The notes beneath the pieces were generated by a model. The model ran no database searches. It was not told where the DNA came from and saw nothing but the letters and a program-made list of their open reading frames with translations. Shown in pieces: positions 1 through 12,736 of a DNA stretch of 64,000 nt. The stretch lies in contig NQMI01000004.1 in the NCBI GenBank assembly GCA_002270565.1, positions 558,001 through 622,000 of the forward strand, written 5' to 3'. This stretch comes from Stenocarpella maydis (lineage: Eukaryota; Ascomycota; Sordariomycetes; Diaporthales; Diaporthaceae). The stretch's first letter is position 1; each line of letters starts with the position of its first letter. Position numbers and translations under genes: made by a program.

Positions 1-1027
1 GCGCAAGGTTGATGACGGTCTGCCGAGTCGGAGTGTCAAGGGGTGACTAAGGCTTGCCAAATCAACGACTTGTTCTTCATGATGCAGGCAGACAGGCACG
101 CAGACAGACAGATATGACAGGCTCTGGAGTCCCCAGGCGCATGAGTTCAAACTCTCATCGGCAGCGGAAGCAGACGTGCAGGTGGGCGATCAGTGGCCGT
201 CGGTGAGGATCCGCCATTTCAATAATATGGCGCATTGCTCGAGTCAATGTCGGCGTCTTTGGGGTCTGCTGTGAGCTCTGGCCCTGGTCCTGGCATCCGA
301 CCCTTGTCGTCTGTACCATCAAGATCCAGGCCTGCCTGTCGATCTGTATATCGACGGCCAATGGTCGTGGTTTGTTCCTGGAAAAGACGGGGCTGCGCCG
401 CATGGGCAACCCCAGGACCCCATCCGAAGTGCACATGTGCCACGGTGCCCTCCTCCCCAATAAGGTAGTGGATCCCCAGATGCAGTGCTGGAATTGGCCA
501 GAACACGTCAGGTCCCACCTTGCTGGCAACGTCAACCCGCTCGGCTGAAATTGCCACGCTTCCTCCTGCGATGGGCGGGCTCACCAGCTCACCTCGGTGG
601 TGTTGCCGTCCAGGCAATCAGGCAGTTCAGGCTGCCAGGCAATCCACATCAACAGACAAGAGGGGGAAAGGAGGCGCACCGCGCCAGCCCTCCCCCGTCC
701 CTGCCCACCCACATGGCCCCTGCTGATGCCCCCATTCCGCTGTTCCATTCCACGCAGCCCCAACATCATTATCAACCTCGTCGCCTTCCCTGCCTCTGCC
801 GCACGTCCTCTCTCTTTCTTCCCCAGCAAGCACCCCTCACATCAAATACACACCTACTTGCCCAGCTCGCCTCGCGCAGCATTCCATTCGCTATAACTCA
901 CGGCTCGACGGACGCTTCAGGCACTCGCTCATTTGACTCGGTCGCAAAAAGTCTCTGCATAACGAGAAGCCAAAACAACATCACATTACCACCCTCCCAA
1001 AAAATTCGCAATCCACATCCTCTCAAG
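1..1027. other. Gene-free 5' flank of the first gene
   Basis: I see no convincing gene here. The last 330 bases before the ATG at 1028 are strongly pyrimidine-rich (about 690-870) and then rich in CA and A, which is the usual look of a filamentous-fungal promoter and leader. An open frame runs from 485 into the gene but has no protein-like composition before 1028. Confidence 0.5.
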
Positions 1028-1462
1028 ATGCAGATCTCAAAGATCCTCCTTGCCGTCCTGGCCGCCGGTGCCTCCGTCGTCTCCGCCCAGGACTCGACCA
1101 CCGTCCTCACCACAAGCCTGACCAAGTCTGTCACCCTCACAAAGGTCGCCGCCACCACCAGCAGCGCCCCCGTTGTCTCATCGGCCGCCAGCAACACCAC
1201 CTCTGAGTCCGTCGCCGTCCCGACCACGTCCACCTTCTTCCCGCTGGGCAACTCGACCAACCCGTACCCCTCGGGCACCGGCGCCATGCACACCTCCACC
1301 AGGGCCTCCGCCACCGCCACCACCGATTCGTCGCGCGAGACCGCCAGCGCCACCGGCTCGGCCGCCGCGAGCTCCTCCAGCTCCGCCGGCGCCGCCGGCG
1401 CACAGGCCCTGCAGGGAGGTCTGCTCCTGGGTGCCCTGGGAGCCGTGGCCATGCTCGTCTAG
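1028..1462 (+). CDS. Small Ser/Thr/Ala-rich GPI-type surface protein
   Basis: This is an intronless gene for a 144-residue protein. Residues 1-20 form a clear signal peptide (MQISKILLAVLAAGASVVSA) with a predicted cut before the Gln. The middle is dominated by Ser, Thr, Ala and Val with two N-glycosylation sequons (NTT, NST), typical of a heavily O-mannosylated stalk. The C-terminus is a Ser/Ala/Gly-rich segment followed by a hydrophobic tail with nothing charged after it, the layout of a GPI-attachment signal. The likely role is as a plasma-membrane or cell-wall anchored mannoprotein; no enzymatic domain is seen. The ATG at 1028 is chosen because it starts the signal peptide; the frame is open upstream to 485, but that part reads like leader DNA. 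Orthologues of such proteins are poorly conserved, so the family cannot be named. Confidence 0.85.
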   Translation: MQISKILLAVLAAGASVVSAQDSTTVLTTSLTKSVTLTKVAATTSSAPVVSSAASNTTSESVAVPTTSTFFPLGNSTNPYPSGTGAMHTSTRASATATTDSSRETASATGSAAASSSSSAGAAGAQALQGGLLLGALGAVAMLV

Positions 1463-4400
1463 GGCAGTCACCGGTCGGAGGGTTATGGTCCGGTCAGGGA
1501 CCACGTTGGGGGGCATGCTAGCTAGCTAGTCGGCCGAATTCAGCTCAGGAATCGATTTTAATACCTTCACTTCAGCCTTCACGTCAGCCATGGGGTCAAT
1601 GATAAAGCGTCTTTTTAAATTCTCAAGGGGACGGGCCAATTGGGTGTTTATCTCGGTCGGATGGAGATGAGAGGGAACGACAGGACTTTGTGATACCACG
1701 ATGCATCTTTTTCTTTGCGTTTTTTCTTGTTCCTATTTTACTTGTTCCTACATATCTATCCTTCGTTGGATTCATCGCCAGCTGGCCTACTACCTGGCAT
1801 GATCCTGCCTCTTTTGCGTCGTAACCTGGACTATTACTCGCCATTAGAACGCTGAAAAAGAGAAAAGTTTTTGGTCCTGAGTACCTGATCACATGAAACG
1901 GGAGAACCGGAGAGGGAGATGGATATGTGACGAGGGCGACTAGTTCATGGGTTTCGAGTTGCGTATAGATCCTCACAGCGGGATTGGACATAGGGTACTC
2001 GACACGAAATTAGTAATCTGCTATTGATGTCGTCTAGACCTGCCCAGCCCGGCAACTCAAGTTGGAACAACTCCTCGCGCGTGTCGAAGGTATATTCCGT
2101 GCCTAGTGGAATTTCACTATCCCCCTTTGCATGGAACATGTCCTGCAGTTGGTCCTCCTTGCCCTCTACCGAATCTCGCCAGGGAATCTGGCATATCTGC
2201 TACGCCTCAGGGTGCTCGGTTGCGTCGTAGGCCGGCGGGTCAGAAGGGCGAGCAGGGACCTCCTTGATCCATTCGCCAATTACTGTGGGCTCGATGCGAC
2301 AACGTCGCCTCGGTGGAAGGCAGAACGTTATGTACAATTGTGCTGTGACGGTATACAAGTCTGATCGCTCATGCTGCCTTCAAATGCGACGGCACCCCCT
2401 TCTTGACATTACTTTTCTGCTCTGCTCTCTTGACACATTACTGTTGGCACTTGCCTACCATCCCTTGATATCTATCTATACGACTCTTTGACTGGGCCAG
2501 AGGCACGGTGTGCTGTCATTCACGCGCCCACTCTCGAATATCAAACGCGAACAGTCCAATGCTTGAAGCCAACTTGAAGCCACATGGCAAGACGAGTAAG
2601 TGCCAATGGCTCCTTCTCTCGATTCTGGACCCAAATGGAAGTCGCCGACACCTGCCCAATGCCGTCCCATTTCAAAACTCTGCGCTGGGGACAAAGGCAA
2701 GCAGGAAACTTCTCCCCCCCCCCCGACACACACACACAACCAAAAAAAAAAAAAAACAATTACCCATTACATGTACCCAACCTTCCATTGTGGACTCCTG
2801 CATCAACTTTCAGCAGCCCTTTATTCCTTAACCCATCTGGCCAGGACGTTCGAGTGGCTAATCTCTTCGTGGAAGCACCCCTAGCAGAGACGCCTTGCTC
2901 CCGTCCTCGAGAGCCCATGCGCGGGATAACTCTCTTTCCTCATCCTGTCTGTCAGACAGCAGATCCCATGTGCAAGCTAAGCGGCCACGCGTCTTGCCTG
3001 CCAACGTACCCCGTCGGTCGGTTCGGCGGTCGATCGGGATGTTATTATATCTGTCCTGCGGCCTCGGTAGTCCGGCACGGTTCGACTCCAACAGATCCGT
3101 TGATCACACTCCTCCTTCCCCTAGAGAGCTGGCGGGTGCGGGCACTTATTCGCTTTGCACAGGTCGCACAGGTCTACACCGGACGTTGTCCTGTAGGGAC
3201 AACCCAGGGAATGGTGGTCACACCACTTGTCGCTCATGGTGTGGCTGTTAAGTCGTCTCCGGGATGAAATCTTTCCTGCGGCGGGACGCGTGCCTGGCTA
3301 AGTTTATCAGTCATGAAATGCTTGCACTTTATGGGAAGATAATCTACTGACTGCTAAAGTCGGAGAGCAATCGTGACACAGCAAAAACCTGGCAGTGCTA
3401 GCCTTTGAGTAACGAAGCGAAGCCTCTGGGGGGGGGGTTGAGCGTTGCGTTCTGATCTATCGAGGGCACAAGGCTCCTCGACCTGGAAAATGCCCTCACA
3501 TATATCAAGGATCCAGACCCCTGTCGTCGACTGAGCTTGGGCCCTTCATGCCATCCGACATGTTGTACCTGGCAGTGTGGGTGTCACTGATGGCGCAGGT
3601 GACCAGTGTCAGGACGGCAAATTTCCACATCCTGCAGACCACGGTGCGACATGGGACAGCCTGAAACGCTCGCATCCACGGCTCCTCGCCCCAATAACTC
3701 AGTACATGAATTGCAATCTCGAGGGGCGCGCGCTGCCCATGGCGTAAGGCGAGAAGCCTCGCGCTGCTCCGCGAGGAACAAAGACAGGCCGGCGGGCATG
3801 TCTCCTTGCCAGGGCGACCTTTTGGCGCGGCAGCGACGTATCAGAGCAGCCCTAACATCTGCACACCCATCTCGGGTGTATGGCCAGATAATCTGGGTTC
3901 ACAGCTGCTGCCTTCGCGTGTTGGCTGACACATCAGAAAATGCATATCCAAGACATGAACCCCCCAGGTGGCTGTAGGCCGAGGAACCTCGACGAGGCCA
4001 TCCATGCTCGGGAAATCTTGCCTCTGCTCAACGCGCGTACAACTAACGCAGGATCGCTAATGGCACCGACAGTGGTCCTTTCTTTCTTTCTTTTTTTTTT
4101 TTTGGTTTTTGCTTTTGCGTTTTGGACCCAGGGTTGCCCGGTGTCGGGGTCCTAGCTAAACATTCCCTCATTTGGATCGACTAGCATGGCAGATCGGCAG
4201 GCGGGTCCAATGGTCCTGCCGTGCCGTCAGTACGGTATGGGACTTGTCCACAACAAGCGTCGTTAATCAGATCCTACTGTGGCATCGAGATGAATAGCGG
4301 TGAACCTTGTGCCAACTAAGGTTTGAAGGCATAGGGCGACTACCCGATTTGGCGGGCCCCCTTTCGCCTTCTGCATATCTATTGTTTTGTTATGCATGAG

Positions 4401-6353
4401 GGCAGGGAACGGACGCAACTACAGTATATTGGAGGTCCTGGTGGCCATAGCTGAGCCGACCGGTGAGAGACAGTGCGTGTATTGCGCGCGTTCACGAGGA
4501 CGGGCAGTGCCAACCGACGGGCCCAAAGCTCCGCCGTCCCTCGGCTGCTGTCCCATGTCGCAACGGCCGTAACGGCGATGCTCATCACCGTGCCGCTACA
4601 GGATTTCGGGACGAGGGATCCCCGGGTGGTCCCATTTCCCTCATCCATCTGTGAGATAGGGCAGGCTAATATGATGCGGTTCACCCAGAGCTTTCGGGCC
4701 GTTCCTCTGCGCCACTAGCCCAGGACACTGACCGCTCGGGCGGATCAACGCGCACGGCGATGACACCTCGTCGTACTCAGGCCAATCCCTGTGGTTGCGG
4801 CTCACACTCTGGACGCGGCCGGGGGTGTTGGGCAGAGACATGTTCGGGTTACACGGGCACGAGCCGTCAGCACTCGGGACTCGATAGACGGAGGAAAGAG
4901 GTTCATGTTTCAACACATGGAGGGCTGCTTTCTTTTTGTCCCGGTTCCACGGTACAGGGAAACCCACGGCGGTGGAGAGGAATGGGTGGCATGTCGGTGC
5001 CACGCTACAGCACCCCCGTGCGAGCGTGTGCTGCGGCGGGGCAGCCTGGGGCGAGGGAGGGACGTTGTGGATATCGTTCGTACAACACAATGCACAAAGC
5101 ACGTGGACAGCTAATGACGTGCAGGCGGGCGCTTCAGAGACATGTCGTCTCCGGCCGCTTCCTGGGCCAGTCTAGTGTGGCCCACCAGGTGGCCTGCTTT
5201 TGGGTTGATGGCGTCGACCTGGTTACACTGCGGGCCGTCGATAACGTGGGTGCTAGCGAGCTACGGACATGTTCTTGTGAGCAGGAGGCGGCGCACCCAC
5301 GTCGCCTGCGGTGCTAGTACAAGGAGCCCGGAGGGACCGTTCCAAACAAAACAGACCAACAAGCTGGGTCGCTGATGCACCACTGGAAGCTCTGCCTCTC
5401 CCTCTCTGGGTTCCCGGAAAGTGAGGGGTTGTGACGTGGGGCCCGAGCCGATGAGGCGGAGTACAAAGGCACGAGGAGAGAGAGGACTGGCTCGAATAAA
5501 TAGCGTAGATAAAAAGACGTGGTGTGTTACAAGGGGTACTGCGTATCGAGATGCAACACGAACAAGATAAAAACCCAGGTGGTCGACAGGATGGGCGTGG
5601 AGCTGCAGCAGATGGGAAACAATGAAGGAGCGCGTTTGTGTTGAGGCTAAGGTACAAACAGATACACTCGGAATATATGAAACAAAAGTGCTGACGAACC
5701 ACTAATTGCCTCAAGTATACTTACTATGCAGACAGCCGCCCAGTAGGCAAGGCGCTGACGCTGCATGCATTCATGCAAGCCGCACAGTGGATTTTGCAGG
5801 GTGACGAATTGGCCCCCTCTCCCTCCTCCCGGGTCAGGGTTTCATCCCATTGCCTGCTGACATCACCGCAGCCCACGGCACCATCCTCCAGATTCCATCC
5901 ACCCTCTCCTGCCCAATAGCCAATCCACCATGACGACCGCAGCAGGCGACCAGGCCTGTCAGCTGGGAGGCCCGAGGCGGGGAGGCCCGAGTTGGATCCG
6001 GAGGCCGCACACTCGGGCTGCCACTGCTGTCAAAGGATCCAAGGGTGGCCTGTGTCTTGGTCCTGGAATGGGCGCTCCTTGAAGGGGGCGTCGCATCGCA
6101 TTCATTCACTCATCATGTCGCAATCTCGGCTCAGTCACACACTGGATGACCGGCCTGGCGTGACTTGACGGACCTCACCTCAGTTATAACCCAACCCAAA
6201 TCGCTGATCGCTCCCCAGACCACATCGTACTTGGTCCCTTTCTTTGTTTCCCCCGCCACCTTTCGCGTACACTCCTCGGCACCCAAAACCGCAAATTACA
6301 CCACCCACATTTGTCAACCAACATATACGACTACAGCAATAAGAGGGAATATC
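1463..6353. other. Gene-poor 4.9 kb stretch
   Basis: No complete gene is recognised. It holds a possible decayed coding fragment on the minus strand (1945-2274, listed separately), a C-run/CA/A-run low-complexity tract at 2717-2757, a T-rich tract at 4081-4105, and a pyrimidine/AC-rich leader just before the ATG at 6354. The remaining open frames overlap on both strands and lack protein-like composition. Confidence 0.4.
1945..2274 (-). pseudogene. Possible decayed coding fragment, unknown
   Basis: Reading the minus strand from about 2274 down to 1945 gives a protein-like stretch (for example IGEWIKEVPARPSDPPAYDA, then after one in-frame TAG, GTEYTFDTREELFQLELPGW). Acidic, proline and aromatic residues are mixed as in real proteins, and a single TAG sits where the frame otherwise continues. 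I recognise no family and no start codon or splice structure. It may be a gene remnant or chance. Confidence 0.25.
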
Positions 6354-6844
6354 ATGTCTTCTAATCAGTACTACAGCGGTGATAGCCACCAGCAACAGCA
6401 GTACGGCGGCAACCAGGGCTACGGACAGCCGCCTCAGCAGGTATGCGACACACCCATTCCCGCATTATACAGGTGCAAGCGTCACAGAAAACACACTACA
6501 GATCCCCTCCGGGCTGACAACTCTCCGACTCCCAGGGATACGGCGCCCCTCCTTCCCACTCCCCCTACAACCAGGGCAGATACAATCCCCCACCTCAGCA
6601 GAGCTACAGCCAGTACGGACATCAACAGAACCCCGGCGCCCCTTACCAGCAACACGACCAGGCCTACGCCGGCCACCAGCAGCAGCAGCAGTACTACTCA
6701 CCGCCACAGCAGAACCAGTATGCACCCCAGCAGGGCGCCTACCCACAGCAGCAGCAGCAGCACGGCCACCCGCCCCAGGGCGCCCCCTACGGGCAGCACG
6801 GGGGCCAGCCGGGCCAGCCGGGCCAGCAGGGGCACATTGAATGA
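6354..6844 (+). CDS. Gln/Tyr/Gly/Pro-rich low-complexity protein
   Basis: There are two exons, 6354-6440 and 6536-6844, with a 95-nt phase-0 intron (GTATGC donor, CTGAC branch point, CCCAG acceptor). The 131-residue product is built almost entirely of Q, Y, G, P, N, S, H and A, with runs such as QQQQYGGNQGYGQPPQQ, PYNQGRYNPPPQQSYSQYG and HQQQQQYYSPPQQNQYAPQQ, and ends GQPGQPGQQGHIE. There is no signal peptide, membrane segment or globular domain and almost no charge. Composition resembles prion-like, phase-separating domains of RNA-binding and stress-granule proteins and fungal YPQQ-type repeat proteins. Function is unknown; a structural or condensate role is only an inference. The splice junction keeps the same biased composition on both sides, which supports the model. 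Confidence 0.75.
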
Positions 6845-9800
6845 CAGGTGGTGGTGCTGGGGCTTGCTCTTTCTCTTGTCTGTGTGTCTGTCTGTCCTGG
6901 CTGGGACCCGGATGGGATTTCCGAAAAGTCTGCGTGTATGCACATATACTGTTGTGTATGTGCACAAGTCTTCGGTGGCAATGGATGTTGGCTGGCTGGC
7001 TGGGCTGGCTGGTGGTCAGCTGTCGCGGCAGGGGGTGCTTGGTAGGGTTCCAAGTACATTGTCCGCCCCACGGCGTTTGGTCCGCTCAAATTGACCGCTT
7101 TCGACGTTTATAATCATGCTTTCATGTTTTCGGTACAACCGGGTGACATGACAGTGTGCATCTCACTGTGAATGCAGCCTTGACTGCAGGCTGGCAGTAC
7201 GCATTCGGGTATACCTGTGCCTCTGCTCAGCCAACCCATAAAGTCCTAATCATAGCAGTCGCTCAGGCGGGGAAACTTCTATTCAGGCTTGCAATGCACT
7301 CCGGGACGAGATCCGCCGGGAATTTGGCTTCTCAGCCCAGCGGCCCCTTTGTCGACTCCATTAAAGCCTATAAGCCCGCCGCCCGCGAATGCGTTACCGG
7401 TACTGCCCGGCGTTGCGCATCAGATGTTAGTCGTGTCACGCAACGGATAACGCCCAAAGCAGTATGACCGAGCACGAGTTGTTTCTATGGATATTAAAGA
7501 GCGCCCACGGAGTAATGGATCCAGGGGCTGAAGCCGTAGTGATCTGGCTCGGATAAATCTAGGGTGTGGAAAGAGAACGACTTCAATATCACCAAGCGTG
7601 GCTCAACAATCCTTTTGGTCGACGGACAACACAACATACTTTACGGCCGAGGCCATACGTGTATTTTACAGACATGAATTTGCGTCTTGATGACGTCCAC
7701 AGTCATAGTAAGTGAGCAGACCAGCAGTTGCACCGGTTTAACCCGGGGTCTGCGTCGGGGCCAGGCATTTAACTTGAAGGTGTGCTCTGGACACTGCCAG
7801 ATTGAGATGGCACTGGCCTTTCTAGACTTATTCTTAGTGTTGCACAATTCCATTTCTCTGGTTCGTATCAGCTGGGCTCCGTTGAAATCCTACAGTTTCG
7901 TGGTTATGCTCGGGCACCCTTGACCTTGGTTTTATTACCACCTTCAAATGTTGGGATCGGGAAGCCCCTCAGACCTTGGCCTTTTATGACGTTCGAGGCG
8001 CACGCAATCGAATAAATAGTAACGTTGCCATTCTGGAATGATTGATTGGGCCGGAGCAGGCTCAGGGTTACTCGATGCCAAACTAGGCCATCTAAACCTC
8101 AGCAGCGCTGAGTGATGTGTGTACTTATTTTAATCTACTGAAGTCATTCCATCACCTCCGTGGCCAGCATCCACCGCATTTCCGAGTAGAATATTTGGCT
8201 TGTAGTCGTTAGAGCTGCCTATCTCGGTACTCGAGGTATGCGATTATGGTGATGGCTGTTGGGCCAACAGACCTGGACGCTAATTTTGGGGCTATATCCC
8301 AGTGATTGCTCAGCATCCAGACGTTTCTTGAGGTCATAAAATAGTATAACGTCGGACTTAGTTTTAGCCCCATGTTTTCTGGGCATAGAGATGATTTGAG
8401 CATCTTCCAGCCAAGCGAGAAGGCACTAGGAGATGAGCGCCTAGCAGATAGATAGGGGATAGAAAGGCTGTTTGCTGCTTGAAAATGTGTGCCATGCAGA
8501 GTTGGGATGGATTGTGATTTCTGGGGCCTTTCCAAGGTTCTATATAGCACCGTACCGTGGTACCCAGGTAAATTAGAAATTGGCCTGTCTTCTGGTTAAA
8601 AAAAGCTGGCTCCCCCCCCCTCCCGCGCCTGGCAGACAAGGACGAGTTGGATCCACAAGCTGCCGGAAGCAGAGGTTGTTCAGCCGCGGCTACGGACTTG
8701 GACAGTGAATTTCTTCAATATGTATGTAAGTATGTAGGGCGGTAGCCTCGCCTGGACATTTGTTTCGAGAAGTACGCCTCGTATCATACTAAGCCATCCG
8801 TCTCATTTCCAGGAACACATGTGATGTATTCAGAGACCCTGGCTCAATGCGTGGTAACTACTAGTGTTGCTTCGATGCGACGTAGTGCCCAATATCATTG
8901 TGTTGACCTTCTTCGGCCGGGCAAACATACTTATCCTCACATCGCACTGCGGCTGTAGGGATTCCCTGTTCACATGGCCCTGATACGTGTTGACCATGGA
9001 CAATAATATTCCCCATGGCTCTGCAAAATCATCAGGAAGGATGTGGCTTGCGCGCCGTTCAGCCTCCTGGGGTCCAGATTAGGAGTGTAGTCCGGCCCCA
9101 AGCAGGATTTCTCCAATACTGACGGCACACTCTCTCTGTGTGCCCCTCACGACAACGTCAACACCCCTGGCTCATTTTCGCAGCGTGTGATCGCCGCACA
9201 GCCATATTCCCCTGGGACAACATAGATTGTACCAACGGGGATTGTTCCTGTTATGTAAAGGATATACCCCTCGCCCAACAAAGCTGTCGTGAGGGCGCAG
9301 GCCGCGGACCGCATGCAGTGCGGGACACGTCCTTTGTTCGGGCCCTGCTTGGACGAGCCGCCCTGATCTGGTGTCATGAGCTTTTTTGTTGGCGACAAGG
9401 CCGTTTCTGCCGAGGAACGCCTCAGCCCGGAGGCTGTTGCTCCAGTCGAGCAAGACCGTTGGAGCTAGCATCTGAGCCCATCAACCAGCACTGGTGCCCG
9501 TGGTGGATCCTAAGCAGATCGGGCACTGCAGTTTCGTTGTAGCCCTGATGGTTTGACCTTCTCTTGTTCGGTACAAGGGGAGATGATAAAATCCATCTGT
9601 TCGCCATTGATGCAAACACGGCCCGAAGATCGAAACAGCTGGCACCCACGTGTTCTCATTAGTCCCAGGGGTTCGTCCCAAATCCTCGGATGAGCAATGG
9701 AGCAGCGCCAAAACCGCCAGTTTGTCGGACTAACTGCCACAAGGGCCATCAAGCTCACCGGTCCTCCCGGGTCGACCCAGGCCTTCCCCGCATTTTGAGG

Positions 9801-10281
9801 ACGGAGAGACCCATGACCTATAACGGCGACATTTTGTGGCTAGGCTAGGCTCGGCCGACAACAGCCCCAGCATGGCCAATGATGTGTTGGAATTGAGATG
9901 CGGCCGGGCACGGAGTACACCAGGTGTCGACCGCCTCCAGCACACTGACGAGGGCTTCCGGCTACGACCTTGGGTCGTATTCACAATGGCGAATGGCCGG
10001 GCCAAGAACTCGCATCAGCATCACAAGTCAGTCCGAAGCAACCTAGGCCGAGGATGTGTCCAGGGTGCTGGAGGCGCGTGGGCATGATACCGACCGCCCA
10101 GGCACAGCCGTACGGAAACTGAGAATATTTATATCCGCCACAGATCCTCTGCTCATTCCTTACGCCTTTTAGAGAATCCCCACAGTCTCTGCATCCTAAA
10201 AAGCATTCCTCGTGATCAACAGACAAAAAAACACTCGGCCTTCATTACCTATATTCGACTGCCTGTCAGAAACTTGCCAAG
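6845..10281. other. Gene-free 3.4 kb stretch with HsbA-gene promoter
   Basis: I see no supportable gene. It contains the 3' flank of the low-complexity protein gene, scattered short open frames on both strands without protein-like features, a short C-run near 8615, and at its right end the promoter and leader of the HsbA-type gene. Confidence 0.45.
10126..10133 (+). promoter_or_regulatory. TATA-like element before the HsbA-type gene
   Basis: TATTTATA lies about 150 bases upstream of the ATG at 10282 and is followed by an A- and C-rich leader, a spacing common for strongly expressed fungal secreted-protein genes. Confidence 0.4.
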
Positions 10282-10904
10282 ATGGTTAACTTCGGCTCTC
10301 TCTTCCTCTTCGCCACGGCCATCACGGCCCTTCCGTCCTTGATCAAGCGTGATCCCGCGGAGACCCTCGCCAACCTCCAAGCCATTGACTCCTCGACCCG
10401 GTCCCTGACAACCACTGTCACCGGGTGGGACGGGTCTCTTCTCGGGGCTTTGGGTATTTCGTCCGCCGCCAACACCGTCGGCGTAAGTTCCCTCCCCCCC
10501 GAGCAACATCAGCCGGCTCACCCCTCGCCCACGCCCCTCAACCCAGGACGTCAATGCTGACAAGCAACATTTAGACCCAGATCGACAACGCCAACAGCGC
10601 GGCCGCGGACGAAGCCCAGGCCTCGAGCGCGGACTCGCAGACCATCGTCGCCTATGTCACGGGCACCCTCACCCCTGACATCCAGGCCTCCCTGACCGCC
10701 CTGACCAACCGCAAGGCCGACTTCCAGTCCCTCGGCATAACCTCCATCGTCCTGAGCACGCTCCAGAGCCTGCAGTCCAAGTCGGCCACCCTCGGCGCCA
10801 CGCTCGTGAACATTGCGTCCGCGGACCAGAAGGCCGCGGCTCAGTCTGCCGCCAGCACCATCAACGCCGCCTTTTCTGCTGCCGTGACGGCCTTCTCTTC
10901 TTGA
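10282..10904 (+). CDS. HsbA-type secreted cell-wall protein
   Basis: There are two exons, 10282-10482 and 10575-10904 (phase-0 intron, GTAAGT to TTAG), giving 176 residues. The N-terminus is a signal peptide (MVNFGSLFLFATAITALPS) followed by LIKR, a Kex2-type processing site, so the mature protein would begin near DPAETL. The rest is an all-alpha, Ala/Ser/Thr-rich protein with the spacing of hydrophobic residues seen in the hydrophobic surface binding protein A (HsbA) / cell-wall galactomannoprotein family: IDSSTRSLTTTVTGWDGS, then DSQTIVAYVTGTLTPDIQAS and a C-terminal helix ending AAFSAAVTAFSS. Family members coat hyphae or hydrophobic surfaces and can recruit hydrolases; some act as antigens. 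Length fits the family (about 180). The N-terminal exon alone would lack half the domain, which supports the intron. Confidence 0.85.
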
Positions 10905-12736
10905 TTCTTGTGACGCTCAACGTGTGGTGTGTGCTGTGCTAGGACTTTTCCCAACTCAGGGGCCAGGGGTCATGTACTGAAATTGGCAATATGTTTTATT
11001 GTTCAAGATAGTAAACGTACATATATCAAGTAGCTGGTCGGCCGTGCAACACGTGCCGTGCAACCAAGAAAAGGAGCAACAAATATACTCACTTTGCCCC
11101 GTCATTCCCAGCTCACAACTGCCTAGTGAATAATGGTGTGCATGAGTGTGGCTTTGAACACGGGCGAGGAAAGTCCATCGTCTCGTGCCATCAAGAGAGT
11201 GATTTGTGGAGGTGTAGAACCCGAGGGAGATGCTGCCCGAGGCGGAGTTTCGGAGGACGACTGCGGTGATCTGCCAAGTTCCAGGCTCATTGGGTCGGCT
11301 GGGAGGACGAGATCAACAGGGCCATCCCGTCTTTCACAGGCACGTAAACCTAGGTACTTGTCCCTGTAGCGTACCCGAGTTAGTGTAGTGAAGCGTGTGG
11401 GGAACACCCTGGCAAAAATCCAACATTTCGCTCCAAGACTCCGCATTCAGAAACGGTGGTGAGCCAAGAGGACCACGGACTAATTTGGAACACTAACGAT
11501 CATTTGAGTGGCGTGGCTCGTCGAGTCCGAACATTCTCGCCCCACGAGTTGCTGTGAATACCTTCAAGATCAACGTGGGGTAACCCGGTCAAGTAAAAGT
11601 AGGCTGGACGACCAGGAAATTGGATGCGTGTGAACTTCCATTTCATAGCAACAGAGTCCAACCTACACTAACAGACCAAAAGATCAAGCAATGACGGGTC
11701 TCCCTCGTCACCTGGCGGGTCCGCCTATAGCCCAGGGCACAAACTACTCTGACACTTCTCTAAACTAAGCTAATATATTTTCCATTATAAAGACTGACGC
11801 TCGGCCAGGAAGGGGTCACACGTATACGTATGGGTTGTCAATACCGTCAAATTCCAAGATTCTAGCTATGGTTGCCTGGGGCTGACGCACGGCCACTAAG
11901 TGCCCCGTGCTCAGTGCCCCGGCACAACGCCCTCTGGGCGTGGGCAGATCACTATTCCAACAAAATTATTAAAAACTTTTTATATTTAATTACATTTGAA
12001 ATAATATATATATATATATAGCTGACGTTAGGGCTTAAGTATTTAATCTAAAGTTATTATATGAGATTAATAAGTGTGTATGTTTTAGTAGGAATACATC
12101 CACCGTGGAGCTGAGAGGCTCACATATATGGGCTGAGAAAACCTCTCCGCGCCATGGTACGATGTGATCCATGACTACTTGGCACCTGTATTCCAAGCCT
12201 GTGCACAACCGAAATCTTAGCAGTAAGATCAACCTAATACGCCGTTGTGTGTTGGTTACCAGAGCGAACAACACGTTCCGATGATTGTGCAAGGATTTTC
12301 GGCGATGAACTTTTCCCTAAAGAATAATCAATTACTTAGTATTCGGCTTCACTTGCCGCGGTATCGGACTCGCTTCTAACTAATCAAGCTCGAGGACGTA
12401 GCTTGAAAAACACTAGACTTTAGTAAGCTAGCAGCCCCAAAGCTTGAATTGACGGCCAAGGTCATATGTGCCACAGTGTTAGTGCTATACGGTGGCTTAC
12501 CAATGAACCTTGGTTGCAATTTCGGATCACTCATCACGTCGCTGAGCCACGACAAATCCACGAAGTCAAGCAGCACCAGGGAAACGACATGTGCACCGGA
12601 AGACGAATATATAAGATGCAAGGAGGCAGGCATGTGGAAACTTGCTATTTGCAAAACCAAAAGACACGCCTGAAAGAATAAAAGTACTTGTTCTCTCAAA
12701 TAACACTTGATAATCCAAACTATATTATTCACCACA
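10905..12736. other. Gene-free stretch with AT-rich patch
   Basis: No gene is recognised. An AT-rich patch lies at about 11955-12070 and contains a (TA)n run near 12004-12020. The right end holds the promoter of the carbonic anhydrase gene, with TATATAAG at 12608-12615. Confidence 0.45.
12608..12615 (+). promoter_or_regulatory. TATA box of the carbonic anhydrase gene
   Basis: TATATAAG lies about 120 bases upstream of the ATG at 12737, at a normal distance for a fungal TATA box, and is followed by an A-rich leader. Confidence 0.45.

Noticed and set aside
485..1027. In-frame extension upstream of the GPI-type protein
   Set aside because: It has no protein-like composition and would bury the signal peptide; the ATG at 1028 starts a perfect signal peptide.
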